This document shows, in pieces, positions 1 through 9,673 of a DNA stretch of 64,000 nt (within the stretch, counting starts at the first letter, position 1; each line of letters starts with the position of its first letter). The notes under the pieces were generated by a model that was given only the letters and a program-made list of their open reading frames with translations, searched no databases and was not told where the DNA came from. The stretch is taken from contig CAZOPR010000007.1 of NCBI GenBank assembly GCA_964581895.1, forward strand, positions 31,444 through 95,443. Reading direction: 5' to 3'. The stretch is from Exilispira sp964581895 (lineage in GTDB: Bacteria > Spirochaetota > JAAYUW01). Made by a program: the position numbers and the translations under genes.

Positions 1-118
1 AATCTGCCCTGTAAATCAACTCTCTTCTGTCTGATATATCTTTTCTACTATACTTCAAACTAATTTCGTTAATATATTTTTCCACTCCTTCCTTTTCTGA
101 TTTATAGGACTTGTTCAT
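1..118 (-). CDS. partial unknown protein, 5' end only
   Basis: An open frame on the minus strand starts with ATG at 118 (MNKSYKSEKEG) and runs off the left edge of the window after 39 codons. The visible part is charged and lysine/glutamate rich. It is divergent from the fibre gene at 275, with about 155 bp between them. Function is not recognisable. No Shine-Dalgarno sequence is seen. Confidence 0.45.
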   Translation of the reverse strand, partial: MNKSYKSEKEGVEKYINEISLKYSRKDISDRRELIYRAD

Positions 119-239
119 ATCTAATTAAATTGTTAATTCTAATTTTTAGTAAATAGGATCGGCGTTAAAAGGAATCGAGGATGTAGCAAAAGAAATTCTT
201 AGGATTCAAATTTCCACCCTTGTTAAAACTCTTTTCAAT

Positions 240-268
240 TTGCAAGTTTTGCTCTTAAAGAGTATAAT
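240..268 (+). promoter_or_regulatory. sigma70-like leaderless promoter of first fibre gene
   Basis: TTGCAA at 240-245, 17-bp spacer, TATAAT at 263-268, then six bases to ATG 275. The predicted start site coincides with the A of the start codon, so the mRNA should be leaderless or nearly so. Confidence 0.8.
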
Positions 269-274
269 ACTGGT

Positions 275-1441
275 ATGTTCACCAAGTATGGTTATGTTGA
301 ATTACCAAAAGCCACCTTTTATCCTAATGGAGGTGTAAATACCTACTATCAAAATATCTATGCCTACCCAGTAAATGCAGAAGGAAAAGTAGGTTGCCCA
401 GTAAATGTGTATTACGATGATATATGCCCACCGAATAACTGTCCGCCCCAAACATATTATACTCCAACTACTTACAATCAGCCGTATTCTACACCTTCTA
501 ATAATTACTCATATACGTATGAAAGGCCATTGGCAATACCTAAACCAAACGTAGTATATATAGAAACAGAATACGACAACGCTACTGGACATCCGGTAAC
601 TAGCGTAGGCGTTCCAAGTGCAAACCCATTTAATATATATCAAGGAACAGGTATAGGATTTGAACTTTTATCAGAGGGAATAAAAATATCTAACAATGGA
701 GTAGTAACTTTGAAAATATCAGGCGAATCAGGGTCTGGTTTAACAGCTACAAACATAGGCACAGAAAATAATCCTAACTACAAACTATCTTTTAACCCTT
801 CTGAGCTTGTCCAAAAAGCTGGGGCAGTCCAAAAAATTGTTTTTAATGGAGCAACATACGAGGCAATTCAAGGAGTAATTACAATATCAGGTGGTTCACC
901 TGCTATAAGTAATATCCAATCACCAAACAACACTCTGACTATAGCCTCCTTAAGTATAGGGATTTTAGGGATAAGTGTAAAACCTATTAAAGTAAATAGT
1001 AATGATGTTGCAGTTGGAGGAACTGGAACTTTGGTTAATTTAGTTGACGGGCTTAATACCACAGTAGCAAATTCAAGTGGAAATAATGTTCAAGTAAATG
1101 TTTCAAACAATGCCTTTGCTAAAACTGTTCTTGGCAATATCCCAAACTCTAAAGGAGATGTTGAATTAATAACCAGTAGACAAGGGGCTAAAGAATTAGA
1201 TGCTAACGAAGTTAGTAACATTAAAAGCTCAACAGGCCTAGACTTACTATCTTTAAACAACATTTCAGGCACCAACCCTAGTCAAGTTACTAATTCAGAT
1301 ACAGTACTTTTATACATTGAAGATAAGTTTGTACCTATTACTAAATATGTTAGAACTAATAGCACTATATCTAGCTTAGATTCTTCTATATCTTTATCTA
1401 CCGGAGACACACTAACTTGGGTGGTTATTAAATCAGCCTAG
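275..1441 (+). CDS. virion fibre/adhesin-like structural protein
   Basis: 388 aa. The N-terminus is rich in Tyr, Pro, Asn and Cys (about residues 15-75, with CPVN and CPPNNCPPQ), followed by low-complexity beta-rich sequence full of short Ser/Thr/Asn/Gly motifs typical of phage fibre shafts. A short internal segment (VNSNDVAVGGTG) resembles the repeat unit of the next gene, so the two are probably related. First of a run of four large structural genes read rightward. No enzymatic motif is seen. The start is fixed by the consensus promoter whose +1 falls on this ATG. Call rests on composition and context, not on a named family. Confidence 0.6.
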   Translation: MFTKYGYVELPKATFYPNGGVNTYYQNIYAYPVNAEGKVGCPVNVYYDDICPPNNCPPQTYYTPTTYNQPYSTPSNNYSYTYERPLAIPKPNVVYIETEYDNATGHPVTSVGVPSANPFNIYQGTGIGFELLSEGIKISNNGVVTLKISGESGSGLTATNIGTENNPNYKLSFNPSELVQKAGAVQKIVFNGATYEAIQGVITISGGSPAISNIQSPNNTLTIASLSIGILGISVKPIKVNSNDVAVGGTGTLVNLVDGLNTTVANSSGNNVQVNVSNNAFAKTVLGNIPNSKGDVELITSRQGAKELDANEVSNIKSSTGLDLLSLNNISGTNPSQVTNSDTVLLYIEDKFVPITKYVRTNSTISSLDSSISLSTGDTLTWVVIKSA

Positions 1442-1464
1442 CTCACGAGCGCCTAGGTAACAAT

Positions 1465-1493
1465 TTGCAGTTTTTTTTCTTAGCTAGTATAAT
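1465..1493 (+). promoter_or_regulatory. sigma70-like promoter
   Basis: TTGCAG at 1465-1470, 17 bp, TATAAT at 1488-1493. An in-frame TTG overlaps the -35 box, but the real start must lie downstream, at ATG 1510, giving a leader of about 10 nt. Confidence 0.8.
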
Positions 1494-1509
1494 AGTTGTA
1501 TTGATATTT

Positions 1510-3366
1510 ATGTCCAGCACCCCTCTTTACCCTAGTCAGCAATACAATGTGCCTTGCCCAGTTTATCCTGCTTGTCCTGCCCCAACAGGAACAAAAGTAG
1601 AAGTGTTAAAAGGTGTTCCTGAACCAAAGCCTTTTAATATAAATGTTGGCTTTGAAACTGAGTTCTTAAAAAATTTACACGGCTCAGTTTATATTGACCC
1701 AACTTGTGCAAAAGATTACCCTCTAATTATTAAAGGAGAGGTTCAGGCTTTTGCCAATCTTAGCACAATAAGAATTACACCAACCTCTACTTCTCAAGTA
1801 ACCGCTACTACCAATGTTTTAACAGACGGAACACGAGAGTTTGTTTTGAGCACTGTTGTTCCTTTAAGGGTCAATGATGTACAAGCAAATGTTCCAATTA
1901 TTCCAGATTTAGGTTGGAATTTTAGGTCTCCAACGCTTACAGAACTGCCTGTCAATCATTTACCAGTTACAGTATATAATGGGCAAGGAAGCACTGCTGG
2001 CGATATTTACTTTACTGTTGACGCAAGTAATTTTAGCCCAACTGTTGCAAGTGTTAACCTAAGTTTTGATGCAATCAATTACAATAACAATACTACTAAT
2101 GTCGCCCTAAGCAGTGCTGACACTTTATCATTTAGGTCTGAAAGCAATGGCCTAACTGTAACTGGCAATAACACCAATGATACAATTAATTTTGGATTAA
2201 GAATTGATGGTAACAGAGCTTATAATGATATAGAAAATCCAATAGGAACGGACGGTTTGTTTGCTTATCACATTCCTGAGTTTTTTGAAACTACTACTAA
2301 TACAAGTATAACAGTATTGGATAGTCTAGGCGGTGCTTACCCAGTAGGAACGGTTGCTGTTTGGAGTAATAATAATTTAACTACACCGCTAATAGTAAGG
2401 AAAACTGGGACAGTAAGCCCACAATGGCAAGCATTAAATACAAACATTGGTTTTGCTCCAACACCTACTGCTGTCGCTAATATATTATCAAATGTTTTGA
2501 CGGTAACAGTTCCTTTAAGAATTAACACTACACTTAACACAATGAGTGTTCCTGCTTCTAATGGGCAAGGTTATGTGTTCCAATCTTCTGATGGCAGTTT
2601 AAATATCTCTGATTTAGGAACTGGAATAATGGACTGGTCTGTAAATAGCATAGTTACAGTAACTGATACTTCCACTCTTAATTTAACTCCTAGTGGTAAT
2701 AACATTAGTGGTATAGTTCCTATGAGAGTGAACGGAGTAGCAGCCACTCTACCATCTGGCTCTACCGCCATAGGATTTAACATGCAATCTAGTAATAATA
2801 CTATTGACATTACTAATCCTTCAGCCGGCAATATTAACCTTGAAGTCAATTTACAAGACGGAGATACAAGCACAGTTAGTGTAGATGTAACTGGAAATGT
2901 TATTACTGCAAGTATGCCCCTTGAGATTAACAGCACTGCTGTTTCGGTAGCAGGAACTGGGCCAACTGTAGGCTATAACATTTTATCAAATAGTCTCACC
3001 TTAACCAATCCTGCAAATAACCAAATACGAATTGAAACTAGACAGGGCTACACATCTGTTCAAACAGATGCTATAACTGGCGGTTCTAACAACCTAGTTC
3101 CAACTGGTAATGATTTAATTATTGTAAATCCAAGTGTTGCTTACACTTCTAATAGAACTAGAACTTTGGATGTTACAGGCGTTCAAAACGGAGATACGGT
3201 TACTTTTTCAACCCTTGAACTTACTTCAGCTGATATTGCAGTCAATAATTACATCGTAACTGCAGCCGCAGGGCCATTGCTTTCAGTTCCAGTTCAATTA
3301 CAGCCTAACTCGTTTTATGAATTTGTTTATAATTCAACTGCTGGGAATTGGATTAGAACTAAATAA
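1510..3366 (+). CDS. repeat-containing fibre/adhesin protein
   Basis: 618 aa from ATG 1510; an in-frame TTG at 1465 is rejected because it is the -35 box. After a Pro/Cys-rich head (PCPVYPACPAP) the protein is built of beta-rich modules of about 60-70 residues. Each contains a PLRIN/PMRVN/PLEIN-type motif followed by a GYNFxSSN-type strand and an INLEV-type strand (clear copies about residues 340-410, 410-480, 480-550). Such tandem modules are usual in tail fibres that bind surface glycans. The next gene follows 12 bp downstream. Exact role (fibre or capsid decoration) is inferred. Confidence 0.6.
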   Translation: MSSTPLYPSQQYNVPCPVYPACPAPTGTKVEVLKGVPEPKPFNINVGFETEFLKNLHGSVYIDPTCAKDYPLIIKGEVQAFANLSTIRITPTSTSQVTATTNVLTDGTREFVLSTVVPLRVNDVQANVPIIPDLGWNFRSPTLTELPVNHLPVTVYNGQGSTAGDIYFTVDASNFSPTVASVNLSFDAINYNNNTTNVALSSADTLSFRSESNGLTVTGNNTNDTINFGLRIDGNRAYNDIENPIGTDGLFAYHIPEFFETTTNTSITVLDSLGGAYPVGTVAVWSNNNLTTPLIVRKTGTVSPQWQALNTNIGFAPTPTAVANILSNVLTVTVPLRINTTLNTMSVPASNGQGYVFQSSDGSLNISDLGTGIMDWSVNSIVTVTDTSTLNLTPSGNNISGIVPMRVNGVAATLPSGSTAIGFNMQSSNNTIDITNPSAGNINLEVNLQDGDTSTVSVDVTGNVITASMPLEINSTAVSVAGTGPTVGYNILSNSLTLTNPANNQIRIETRQGYTSVQTDAITGGSNNLVPTGNDLIIVNPSVAYTSNRTRTLDVTGVQNGDTVTFSTLELTSADIAVNNYIVTAAAGPLLSVPVQLQPNSFYEFVYNSTAGNWIRTK

Positions 3367-3378
3367 TAAATTGCTAGT

Positions 3379-5427
3379 ATGTCATATCCACAAACTTATT
3401 ATATAATGACCTGCAATAATTGTGGCTGTAGTTGTCCTTGTGAATGTGGAAATCCTACTCCTACTCCTACTCCTACTCCTACTCCTACTCCTACTCCTAC
3501 TCCTACTCCTACTCCTGACCCCTCAGACCCAAATTGTTGTAATCAAATATTAGAAAGCCTGGAAAACAATTTTTATAACTGGGCAAAACAGTATGTTGTT
3601 ACCGTTGGTTTTGAAAATGCTCAATTCTTAGTAGGTGATTTTGGTTCAGGGAGTCTAGCAGTTCAGGCGGCCGTTGATTTCATTTCTGCAAAAGGAGGTG
3701 GCACAATTAAAATTTTAGAAGGTATATTCCCCTGGACAACTACAGTCAACATACCTCAATATGCAGGTATATTCTTTGAAGGTTCAGGTTATGCAAGAGT
3801 AATAGAAAGCCAAGTGAGTGGTATTAATAAAGGTGGGACTACGTTTAAACCAACAGTGTCTTTGCAAAGAATGTTTAACTGGCAAGGCCAAGATGTCAAT
3901 CTTACTGATTACAATCAGCTAGCTAACTCTTTAATGTTTAGTAATCTGTATATAAATGGGGCAGGTTTATGCGATTGGGCTATTTATGCACTAAACACTG
4001 ATCATTTATTCTTAAGTTACACTAGAATTGAAAATTGCAAATTTGGTTCGGTAGATTTTGATAGTAAAAGCACAAACCAGCCTATACCTAGCGCAGCTAA
4101 ACCAGGGGGCATAAGAATAAACAATAGCACTTTAGGTGGACAGGGTGGAGCTTCAGCATTAAGAATTAAAGACTGCACACAAGTATGGATAGATAATGTT
4201 TGGTTTGAAAACAATGCCTCCAACAGACCAAATCAATGGGTTGATTTAATTGCCTGTGATAAAATAACAATATCAAATTGTGAATTTAATTTAGTTACTC
4301 CTGGAGGGTGTGCAGTTAAACTTTCAGATGTTCCAGCAGGGCCAATGACTGGATTAGTATTTACAAATAATAGAATAGATGTTGGTAACGAAAGTTTTGA
4401 TATTATTGACACTAGAACAAACGCTGATAGTAGGGCAGTCTTAGTTGGGCCTAATACTTATGTATCTGGCCAAAAACAAAGAAATTTCAATAACCTTAGC
4501 ACCGTGTTAAGAATGGGAGCGGGAGTTTTTGCTACTGACGACGATTCAAGAAATTCCTTTGTTGACTCTTCAGAGTTTAATGTAATTGGCCCTAAAACAA
4601 ACAACACCCCCACAAAAAGAAGGATAAACTTTAGAACAATTTGGAATAAAAGATTTGAATTAGAAGTAAATGAGGAGGCAGAAACTGGTTCAAACGAAGG
4701 TTCTAACTTTTCTATAAACAGGTTTGATGACTTAGGAGCATATATTGAAACTGCAATTAGAATATCAAGAAAAACTGGGGAAACAGTCATTAGTAAATTT
4801 ACCTCAATACTAGACAACTTTAAAGTAAGAAAAGCAAGCGGAGACGGGATTGTTTCAATAGTTTCTTCTCAAGGAACAGACACAAAAATATCTTTTCAAA
4901 AAATAGACGGGAACAATGACGAGGTTAGATATGAATTAGGAGTTGATAAAACCCCAGAGTATTCTGGAAGCGAGGGAAGTAAATTCTTCTTAAGCAAATT
5001 TAACAATTCTGGAAACTTTGATGGCTTTGTTTTTACCTTTGACAGAGATTTGGCTGACGAAGGAACATTAAATTTTAATACTGACTTAACAATAAGCCAA
5101 GATAGGTTGCTAAAATTTAACACTACTCCAGTTATTACAGGAACTCAAAACGCAGACCAACAAGTAGGTTTAAGAGAAGTTCCAAACTTAAGCATTCCGC
5201 CTAATGGTGGGCAAACAGTAACTGTAAATTGCCCTTTAGCACAATCAGATACTATATTGCTAACATCAATTAAAAACTTCACCGGCAATTTAACACCTCC
5301 TCAACTAACTTACACTACCTCACAAAATTTACTAACATTTAGATTATTCAACGGAAACTCAACCACAACGCTAACAGGTTCGTTGGTAATAACCTGGATG
5401 ATAGTTGCTAATTTTGAATTTAATTAA
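3379..5427 (+). CDS. tailspike-like beta-helix protein with Pro-Thr linker
   Basis: 682 aa. A cysteine-rich head (MTCNNCGCSCPCECG) is joined by a (Pro-Thr) linker of about ten repeats to a body beginning near residue 70. The body resembles pectate-lyase/tailspike right-handed beta-helices: it has the YNQAAVDFI-like start (AVQAAVDFISAKGGG), then GTIKILEGIFPW, then repeated Asn/Asp-rich turns (LRIKDCTQVWIDNVWFENN, ITISNCEFN). These folds usually bind or cleave surface polysaccharide. No catalytic residues can be assigned by eye. No SD is visible; probably co-transcribed with the preceding gene. Confidence 0.65.
   Translation: MSYPQTYYIMTCNNCGCSCPCECGNPTPTPTPTPTPTPTPTPTPTPDPSDPNCCNQILESLENNFYNWAKQYVVTVGFENAQFLVGDFGSGSLAVQAAVDFISAKGGGTIKILEGIFPWTTTVNIPQYAGIFFEGSGYARVIESQVSGINKGGTTFKPTVSLQRMFNWQGQDVNLTDYNQLANSLMFSNLYINGAGLCDWAIYALNTDHLFLSYTRIENCKFGSVDFDSKSTNQPIPSAAKPGGIRINNSTLGGQGGASALRIKDCTQVWIDNVWFENNASNRPNQWVDLIACDKITISNCEFNLVTPGGCAVKLSDVPAGPMTGLVFTNNRIDVGNESFDIIDTRTNADSRAVLVGPNTYVSGQKQRNFNNLSTVLRMGAGVFATDDDSRNSFVDSSEFNVIGPKTNNTPTKRRINFRTIWNKRFELEVNEEAETGSNEGSNFSINRFDDLGAYIETAIRISRKTGETVISKFTSILDNFKVRKASGDGIVSIVSSQGTDTKISFQKIDGNNDEVRYELGVDKTPEYSGSEGSKFFLSKFNNSGNFDGFVFTFDRDLADEGTLNFNTDLTISQDRLLKFNTTPVITGTQNADQQVGLREVPNLSIPPNGGQTVTVNCPLAQSDTILLTSIKNFTGNLTPPQLTYTTSQNLLTFRLFNGNSTTTLTGSLVITWMIVANFEFN
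3454..3513 (+). repeat. hexanucleotide microsatellite (CCTACT)10
   Basis: Ten perfect CCTACT units encode the Pro-Thr linker of the beta-helix protein. Because the unit is 6 bp, slippage would change linker length by two residues without a frameshift. Confidence 0.95.
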
Positions 5428-5458
5428 ATTAGCCCTTAAACTTAACAATTAAAACAAT

Positions 5459-8400
5459 ATGTCAGGACTACAGAGAGCTATTTACACAGACACAGAGGGC
5501 AAAGCCAGCCAAATAGCAGCCCAACTTGGTTTGCAAACTTACACCACAATAACAGTAGGTGGAGAAAACGCAGAGTTTAAAACAACCGCTTTGTCAACTA
5601 ACGCTGAAAGGACAGCTCAATTACAGGCTGCTATAGATAAAGCTACTGGACTTAGCGGTGGAGGTATTGTCGTTATAACCGCCCCTTTAAGACTTGAACA
5701 CAACCCAGATTTTGATGAAAACTTAGGGGCAGCTTCTCCTAAAAAAACTTGTGTAAGAGGTAGAGAAAAAGTAACTTTGACCGCCTTGCCTGGTTGCACT
5801 TTATCTTTTCAGTCAGGAGACCCAGCAGATTTGTCGGGAGAAGTTAAAACAAGCTGTATAACTAATTATGGTAATTTAGAGAATTTTAATATAATAGATG
5901 TTCATTTTGATGGGCTTTCACCAACCACCGGTGCAGATAGCGACGAACACCACGCCGTTTATTTTGATGGACTTTCTTTAGGAGGTTGCACTGTAAAAAA
6001 TTGTCGCATAAAAGGCACTTACACTAGAACAGCAAGCGCAGCTGTTAGGTTGAGAAGTTATGGAGTTGGAAACAATGGCCCTATTATTATTGATGCGTCT
6101 GGCGAAAGCGTAGACGCTATTGTCCAAATTACCCTAGGGGCAAAAGCGACTGTTGAAAATGCTATTGTAGATACAACCTATGCTGAAGGTGTATTGATTG
6201 CCGAAACCTCAGGCACTATTATAAAAAATGTAGAGGTAAAAAACTCAGGAAGAGAAGGGTTTAGAATTACAGATACTTTTGCAAACATAGGTTGTAGCAA
6301 TATATTAATTGATTCTGTTAGTGTATTTAATGCAAAAGCTATCGCCGGTATCTTAATTGAAGGCTCTGAAAATGTAATCATAGACAAATTTATTACTGAA
6401 GAGAACCAAAGACATGGTATTTTTATTGGAAGACCTACCACCGGCGATGTTGATGTAAAGAATATTACTATCAATTCTGGAATTTCAAGAAACAATAACC
6501 AACAAATAAGAACAGTTCCTAGCTCCACTGACTCAGGTGTAAGAATTTTCTCTGCAAATCATATTAACATTTACAATGTAGACAGCTTTGATGACCAAAC
6601 TGCCACTGACGCACTTCCTGAAAAAACTATTACCACCAGTTCTTATGTCATACCTGAAAATGAAGTGTATATAAGAACTTTCAGAAGCAATCCAACTGGA
6701 GCAGGAGCAAGGAGTTTTACTTTACCAGACCCAGCCAATGTAAGGATTAACCAACATTTTGCCATTGTAGATGAGAAAGGCGACGCTAGTGTTGATAATA
6801 TAACAGTCTCCGCCCCAAACGGAACAATAAATGGTAGTCCCTCAGCCACTATCTCAACTAATGGAGGTTCTTTAGTATTAAGAAGAAATGATTTGGGCAC
6901 AGGTTATGAAACTGCCGTAGCTACTCAATATAGAGGTATTTTCAGCGATGGCACATCTGACTTTTTAAATGTAACTGGAGGCAGAAGTTACGGCAACTTG
7001 CAAGCAGATTTCTATGTTGGAAATAACTCTGTAATCCTTAACCACGAAGGAATTGACAACAGAATTATTAGTAATTTAGATTTAAGAGTTAGAGATGGTA
7101 GTGATGGTAATTCTTTGCAGGTATTTTACCAAGATACAATTAACAACAAAACGGCTACGTATATTGAAAATAACGGAACTAACCACGGCCTATTTATTCA
7201 ACAAGATGGTATTTTGGCACAGGACAGAAGAGCATTAAATCTTTCAATAACGAATAATTTAATCAATACTGGCTCGCACGGTTTGTATGTAAGCTCAGCT
7301 TTTAATCATACTGGTATAGCTAACGGGCTTTTAACCGTTTTGCAAACTGGAACAACTTCAACTGCAAACATAGCGAGGTTTATTGATGATGGGGTAGGGA
7401 CAACTCTGTTTTTGCAGAAGAATACAGCACCTGCTGCTGGTAGCTCTGTCTTAAGATTAGATGTTAATGGAGTAATGGCAAACGCTGACAACAATGGTTT
7501 GCTGATAACTTCTAGCCAAGCGCATACTAATGCGACTGCACGACTTTTGAGGGTATTCCAAGGTAACGTAGCCAGTGTTAGCCAAGTAGCTCATATAGAA
7601 AACGAAGGAACTGGTCATTCATTGTTTATTCAACAAGATGGTATTTTGGCTACTAACCAAAGAGGTGTATTTATTTCCTTGAACTCAGCCTTGGCTAACC
7701 CTGGAACTTCTGGGCTAACCATTGTTTCAGCAGGTATAAATACTTCAGCAACTTCTTCATTACTAAGTTTAGATAACCAACAAGCCACCTCTGTAAATAG
7801 GGTATTAGACATTGCCGATTCAGGAACAAGTAATTCTTTGTTCATTAACAAGCAAAACTCTCCAGATAGCGGTGCTTATGCAGCAAGAATAGAGTTGAAT
7901 GCTATATTAAACCAATCAAATTCCGGTGGTATATTCGTAGTTGGTAATCAAGTTGACACTGCCGGACAATTTATTAGAGTATTAGTAGATAATCCAGCTT
8001 CTGTAGCGATAGGATTAGAAATAGATAATGATGGGACAGGCTCAGCAATAAATATTGTTCAAGATGGTATATTGGCAAGCAACGAAAGAGCCTTAGACAT
8101 CAGGGTAAATAGTTTATTGAGCGCTACTACTAATCACGGGTTATTTGTATATACCAATGTAGCTCAATCAACAGTAGCTAGTTCTTTAGCGAAATTCCAC
8201 TCTGATGAAGCTACCTCTGACAATAGGGTTGTTGAAATTCAAGACGATGGCATTGGAACAGGACTGTTAATTGATAAAAATGGTATTTCAGGAGCAGCTT
8301 TATCAATAGATACTGAAGCAACAACTGGAGAGGGTCAGTTAATAGATGCGTCCGCTTTAACTACCGGGACAGCTTTAAGAGTATATTCTAACAGTGCAGA

Positions 8401-8662
8401 TATTTCAGCTAGAAATCTATTAAGCATAGTAAATGATAATGTAGCTGCTGTAGGAACAACTCCATTAAACATCCAACAAGATGCATTAGTCAGCACTAAC
8501 TTTAAGTTACTAGCCAATCTCGCAGGGGTATCTTTGTATATTTCCAATGGAACAACAACACCAAACGGAAATCTTACTGGGGTAGCAGGTGATATTTGCT
8601 TTAATGGGCCTGGTGGACAACTTTTCTACTGCACTGGAACTACCAACTGGATAGGTGCTTAA
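5459..8662 (+). CDS. large beta-helix tailspike/fibre with repeated C-terminal modules
   Basis: 1067 aa. Residues about 40-400 look like a right-handed parallel beta-helix: GGIVVITAPLRLEHN, then VHFDGLSP, VKNCRIKGTY, IIKNVEVKNSGREGFRITDTF and VIIDKFITEENQRHGIFIGRP. From about residue 500 a module of roughly 70-75 residues is repeated several times. Its signature is LFIQQDGILAxxRRAL, then GLxVxS, then LLxVxQxxxTSxxxVxxIxDxG. The C-terminus (GDICFNGPGGQLFYCTGTTNWIGA) resembles fibre-tip/chaperone-like ends. Probably a receptor-binding spike. Follows the previous gene by about 30 bp with no visible promoter. Confidence 0.65.
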   Translation: MSGLQRAIYTDTEGKASQIAAQLGLQTYTTITVGGENAEFKTTALSTNAERTAQLQAAIDKATGLSGGGIVVITAPLRLEHNPDFDENLGAASPKKTCVRGREKVTLTALPGCTLSFQSGDPADLSGEVKTSCITNYGNLENFNIIDVHFDGLSPTTGADSDEHHAVYFDGLSLGGCTVKNCRIKGTYTRTASAAVRLRSYGVGNNGPIIIDASGESVDAIVQITLGAKATVENAIVDTTYAEGVLIAETSGTIIKNVEVKNSGREGFRITDTFANIGCSNILIDSVSVFNAKAIAGILIEGSENVIIDKFITEENQRHGIFIGRPTTGDVDVKNITINSGISRNNNQQIRTVPSSTDSGVRIFSANHINIYNVDSFDDQTATDALPEKTITTSSYVIPENEVYIRTFRSNPTGAGARSFTLPDPANVRINQHFAIVDEKGDASVDNITVSAPNGTINGSPSATISTNGGSLVLRRNDLGTGYETAVATQYRGIFSDGTSDFLNVTGGRSYGNLQADFYVGNNSVILNHEGIDNRIISNLDLRVRDGSDGNSLQVFYQDTINNKTATYIENNGTNHGLFIQQDGILAQDRRALNLSITNNLINTGSHGLYVSSAFNHTGIANGLLTVLQTGTTSTANIARFIDDGVGTTLFLQKNTAPAAGSSVLRLDVNGVMANADNNGLLITSSQAHTNATARLLRVFQGNVASVSQVAHIENEGTGHSLFIQQDGILATNQRGVFISLNSALANPGTSGLTIVSAGINTSATSSLLSLDNQQATSVNRVLDIADSGTSNSLFINKQNSPDSGAYAARIELNAILNQSNSGGIFVVGNQVDTAGQFIRVLVDNPASVAIGLEIDNDGTGSAINIVQDGILASNERALDIRVNSLLSATTNHGLFVYTNVAQSTVASSLAKFHSDEATSDNRVVEIQDDGIGTGLLIDKNGISGAALSIDTEATTGEGQLIDASALTTGTALRVYSNSADISARNLLSIVNDNVAAVGTTPLNIQQDALVSTNFKLLANLAGVSLYISNGTTTPNGNLTGVAGDICFNGPGGQLFYCTGTTNWIGA

Positions 8663-8704
8663 GCAAAACTTGCCTTGAAATAAAAATTGTAACAAGGTTT
8701 TGGC

Positions 8705-9382
8705 ATGCTTAATGTCAAGACCTGCTCTATTGAAGACTATTTAAAACACTGGTCTGTGCAAATCCAGGTTAAAGGGTTTAATATTGATGACTTTGTAAAA
8801 GAATATATCAAATATATTAAAGTTTTCCCAAAGCTCCATTATTTAATAATGCACGATTACACCAAGGAGGAAAAAGACCTTAAACTCTTCGTAGGTTTAG
8901 ACACACAACCACAGGATATTTTCTTAAATTATATGAAAATGGTTACTGGTGATAAATTGAAAAGCGAACAGATTGCAATCTTTGAAGGGGCTTATGGAAA
9001 TGTGTATAAAAGCTATACATTAAGCCCTATTAAGGATTATTTAAGAATGGCCGACTATTTGTTTTCAAACAATCAAATAATGGCTGTAGAGTTAATAGAT
9101 AAGCTAGTAAAATTTAATCCTAGCCTCTCTGAGATAAAAGAGTATTTTGGTTATGAGCATAATCCTGATAGCGAATACGAGAAATTAAAGTTTTTTGAAA
9201 ATGTTTATTATTATGACCAAAACGAAGATAAGTATAAATTGTTTAGGTTTGCAAACCCATTATTATTTGTAAATAAAAACCCATTCCTGGTTAACGTTTA
9301 TTACGAAGCAAGACAAGCCCAATCCGCTTATTACTTCCTTGACGAAGTTTATAAACAAATGCAAACTAAAAAAGAAAAATAG
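8705..9382 (+). CDS. unknown protein in tail operon
   Basis: 225 aa, hydrophilic, rich in Tyr, Phe and Lys, without signal peptide or membrane segment. I recognise no family. It lies between the spikes and the adaptor/tail-hub pair, so a virion assembly or minor structural role is plausible. Start ATG 8705 is the first in frame after the spike stop; no SD is seen. Confidence 0.6.
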   Translation: MLNVKTCSIEDYLKHWSVQIQVKGFNIDDFVKEYIKYIKVFPKLHYLIMHDYTKEEKDLKLFVGLDTQPQDIFLNYMKMVTGDKLKSEQIAIFEGAYGNVYKSYTLSPIKDYLRMADYLFSNNQIMAVELIDKLVKFNPSLSEIKEYFGYEHNPDSEYEKLKFFENVYYYDQNEDKYKLFRFANPLLFVNKNPFLVNVYYEARQAQSAYYFLDEVYKQMQTKKEK

Positions 9383-9418
9383 TTAGTCTATTTTTCACAA
9401 CCTAATATACCAAACCTT

Positions 9419-9673
9419 ATGTTTTCCTTAGACGAACTAAACGAGTTTGATATTAACTCCAAAACCCAGCAAATTGCTGACATGCTAAATATCACCCAAG
9501 ACCAAGCCAAGATTATGCTTTCGTTATTTGTAGATACCAGTTTAATGGCTATGAATAAAGAAAAAGATACAAAAGAAAAAGAAGATACTGAAAAAGATGA
9601 AGAAGAAGCCATAGAAACAGACGATAACAATACTGATGTAATGGTAACTGACTCTGATCCAATGCCTTTTTAA
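9419..9673 (+). CDS. small acidic protein
   Basis: 84 aa. The N-terminal half resembles a UBA-like or helix-turn-helix stretch (IADMLNITQDQAKIMLSLF). The C-terminal half is highly charged (repeated Lys/Glu, then Asp/Glu/Thr), ending DPMPF. Its stop overlaps the next start (TAATG at 9671-9675), indicating translational coupling to the adaptor gene. Function unknown. Confidence 0.65.
   Translation: MFSLDELNEFDINSKTQQIADMLNITQDQAKIMLSLFVDTSLMAMNKEKDTKEKEDTEKDEEEAIETDDNNTDVMVTDSDPMPF

Noticed and set aside
868..1275. Minus-strand frames inside the first fibre gene
   Set aside because: Hydrophobic shadow frames of low-complexity Thr/Ser/Asn-rich coding sequence; the same applies to most antisense frames in the structural genes.
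1465..1509. Upstream extension of the second fibre gene starting with TTG at 1465
   Set aside because: The TTG is the -35 box of a consensus promoter and TATAAT lies inside the extension.
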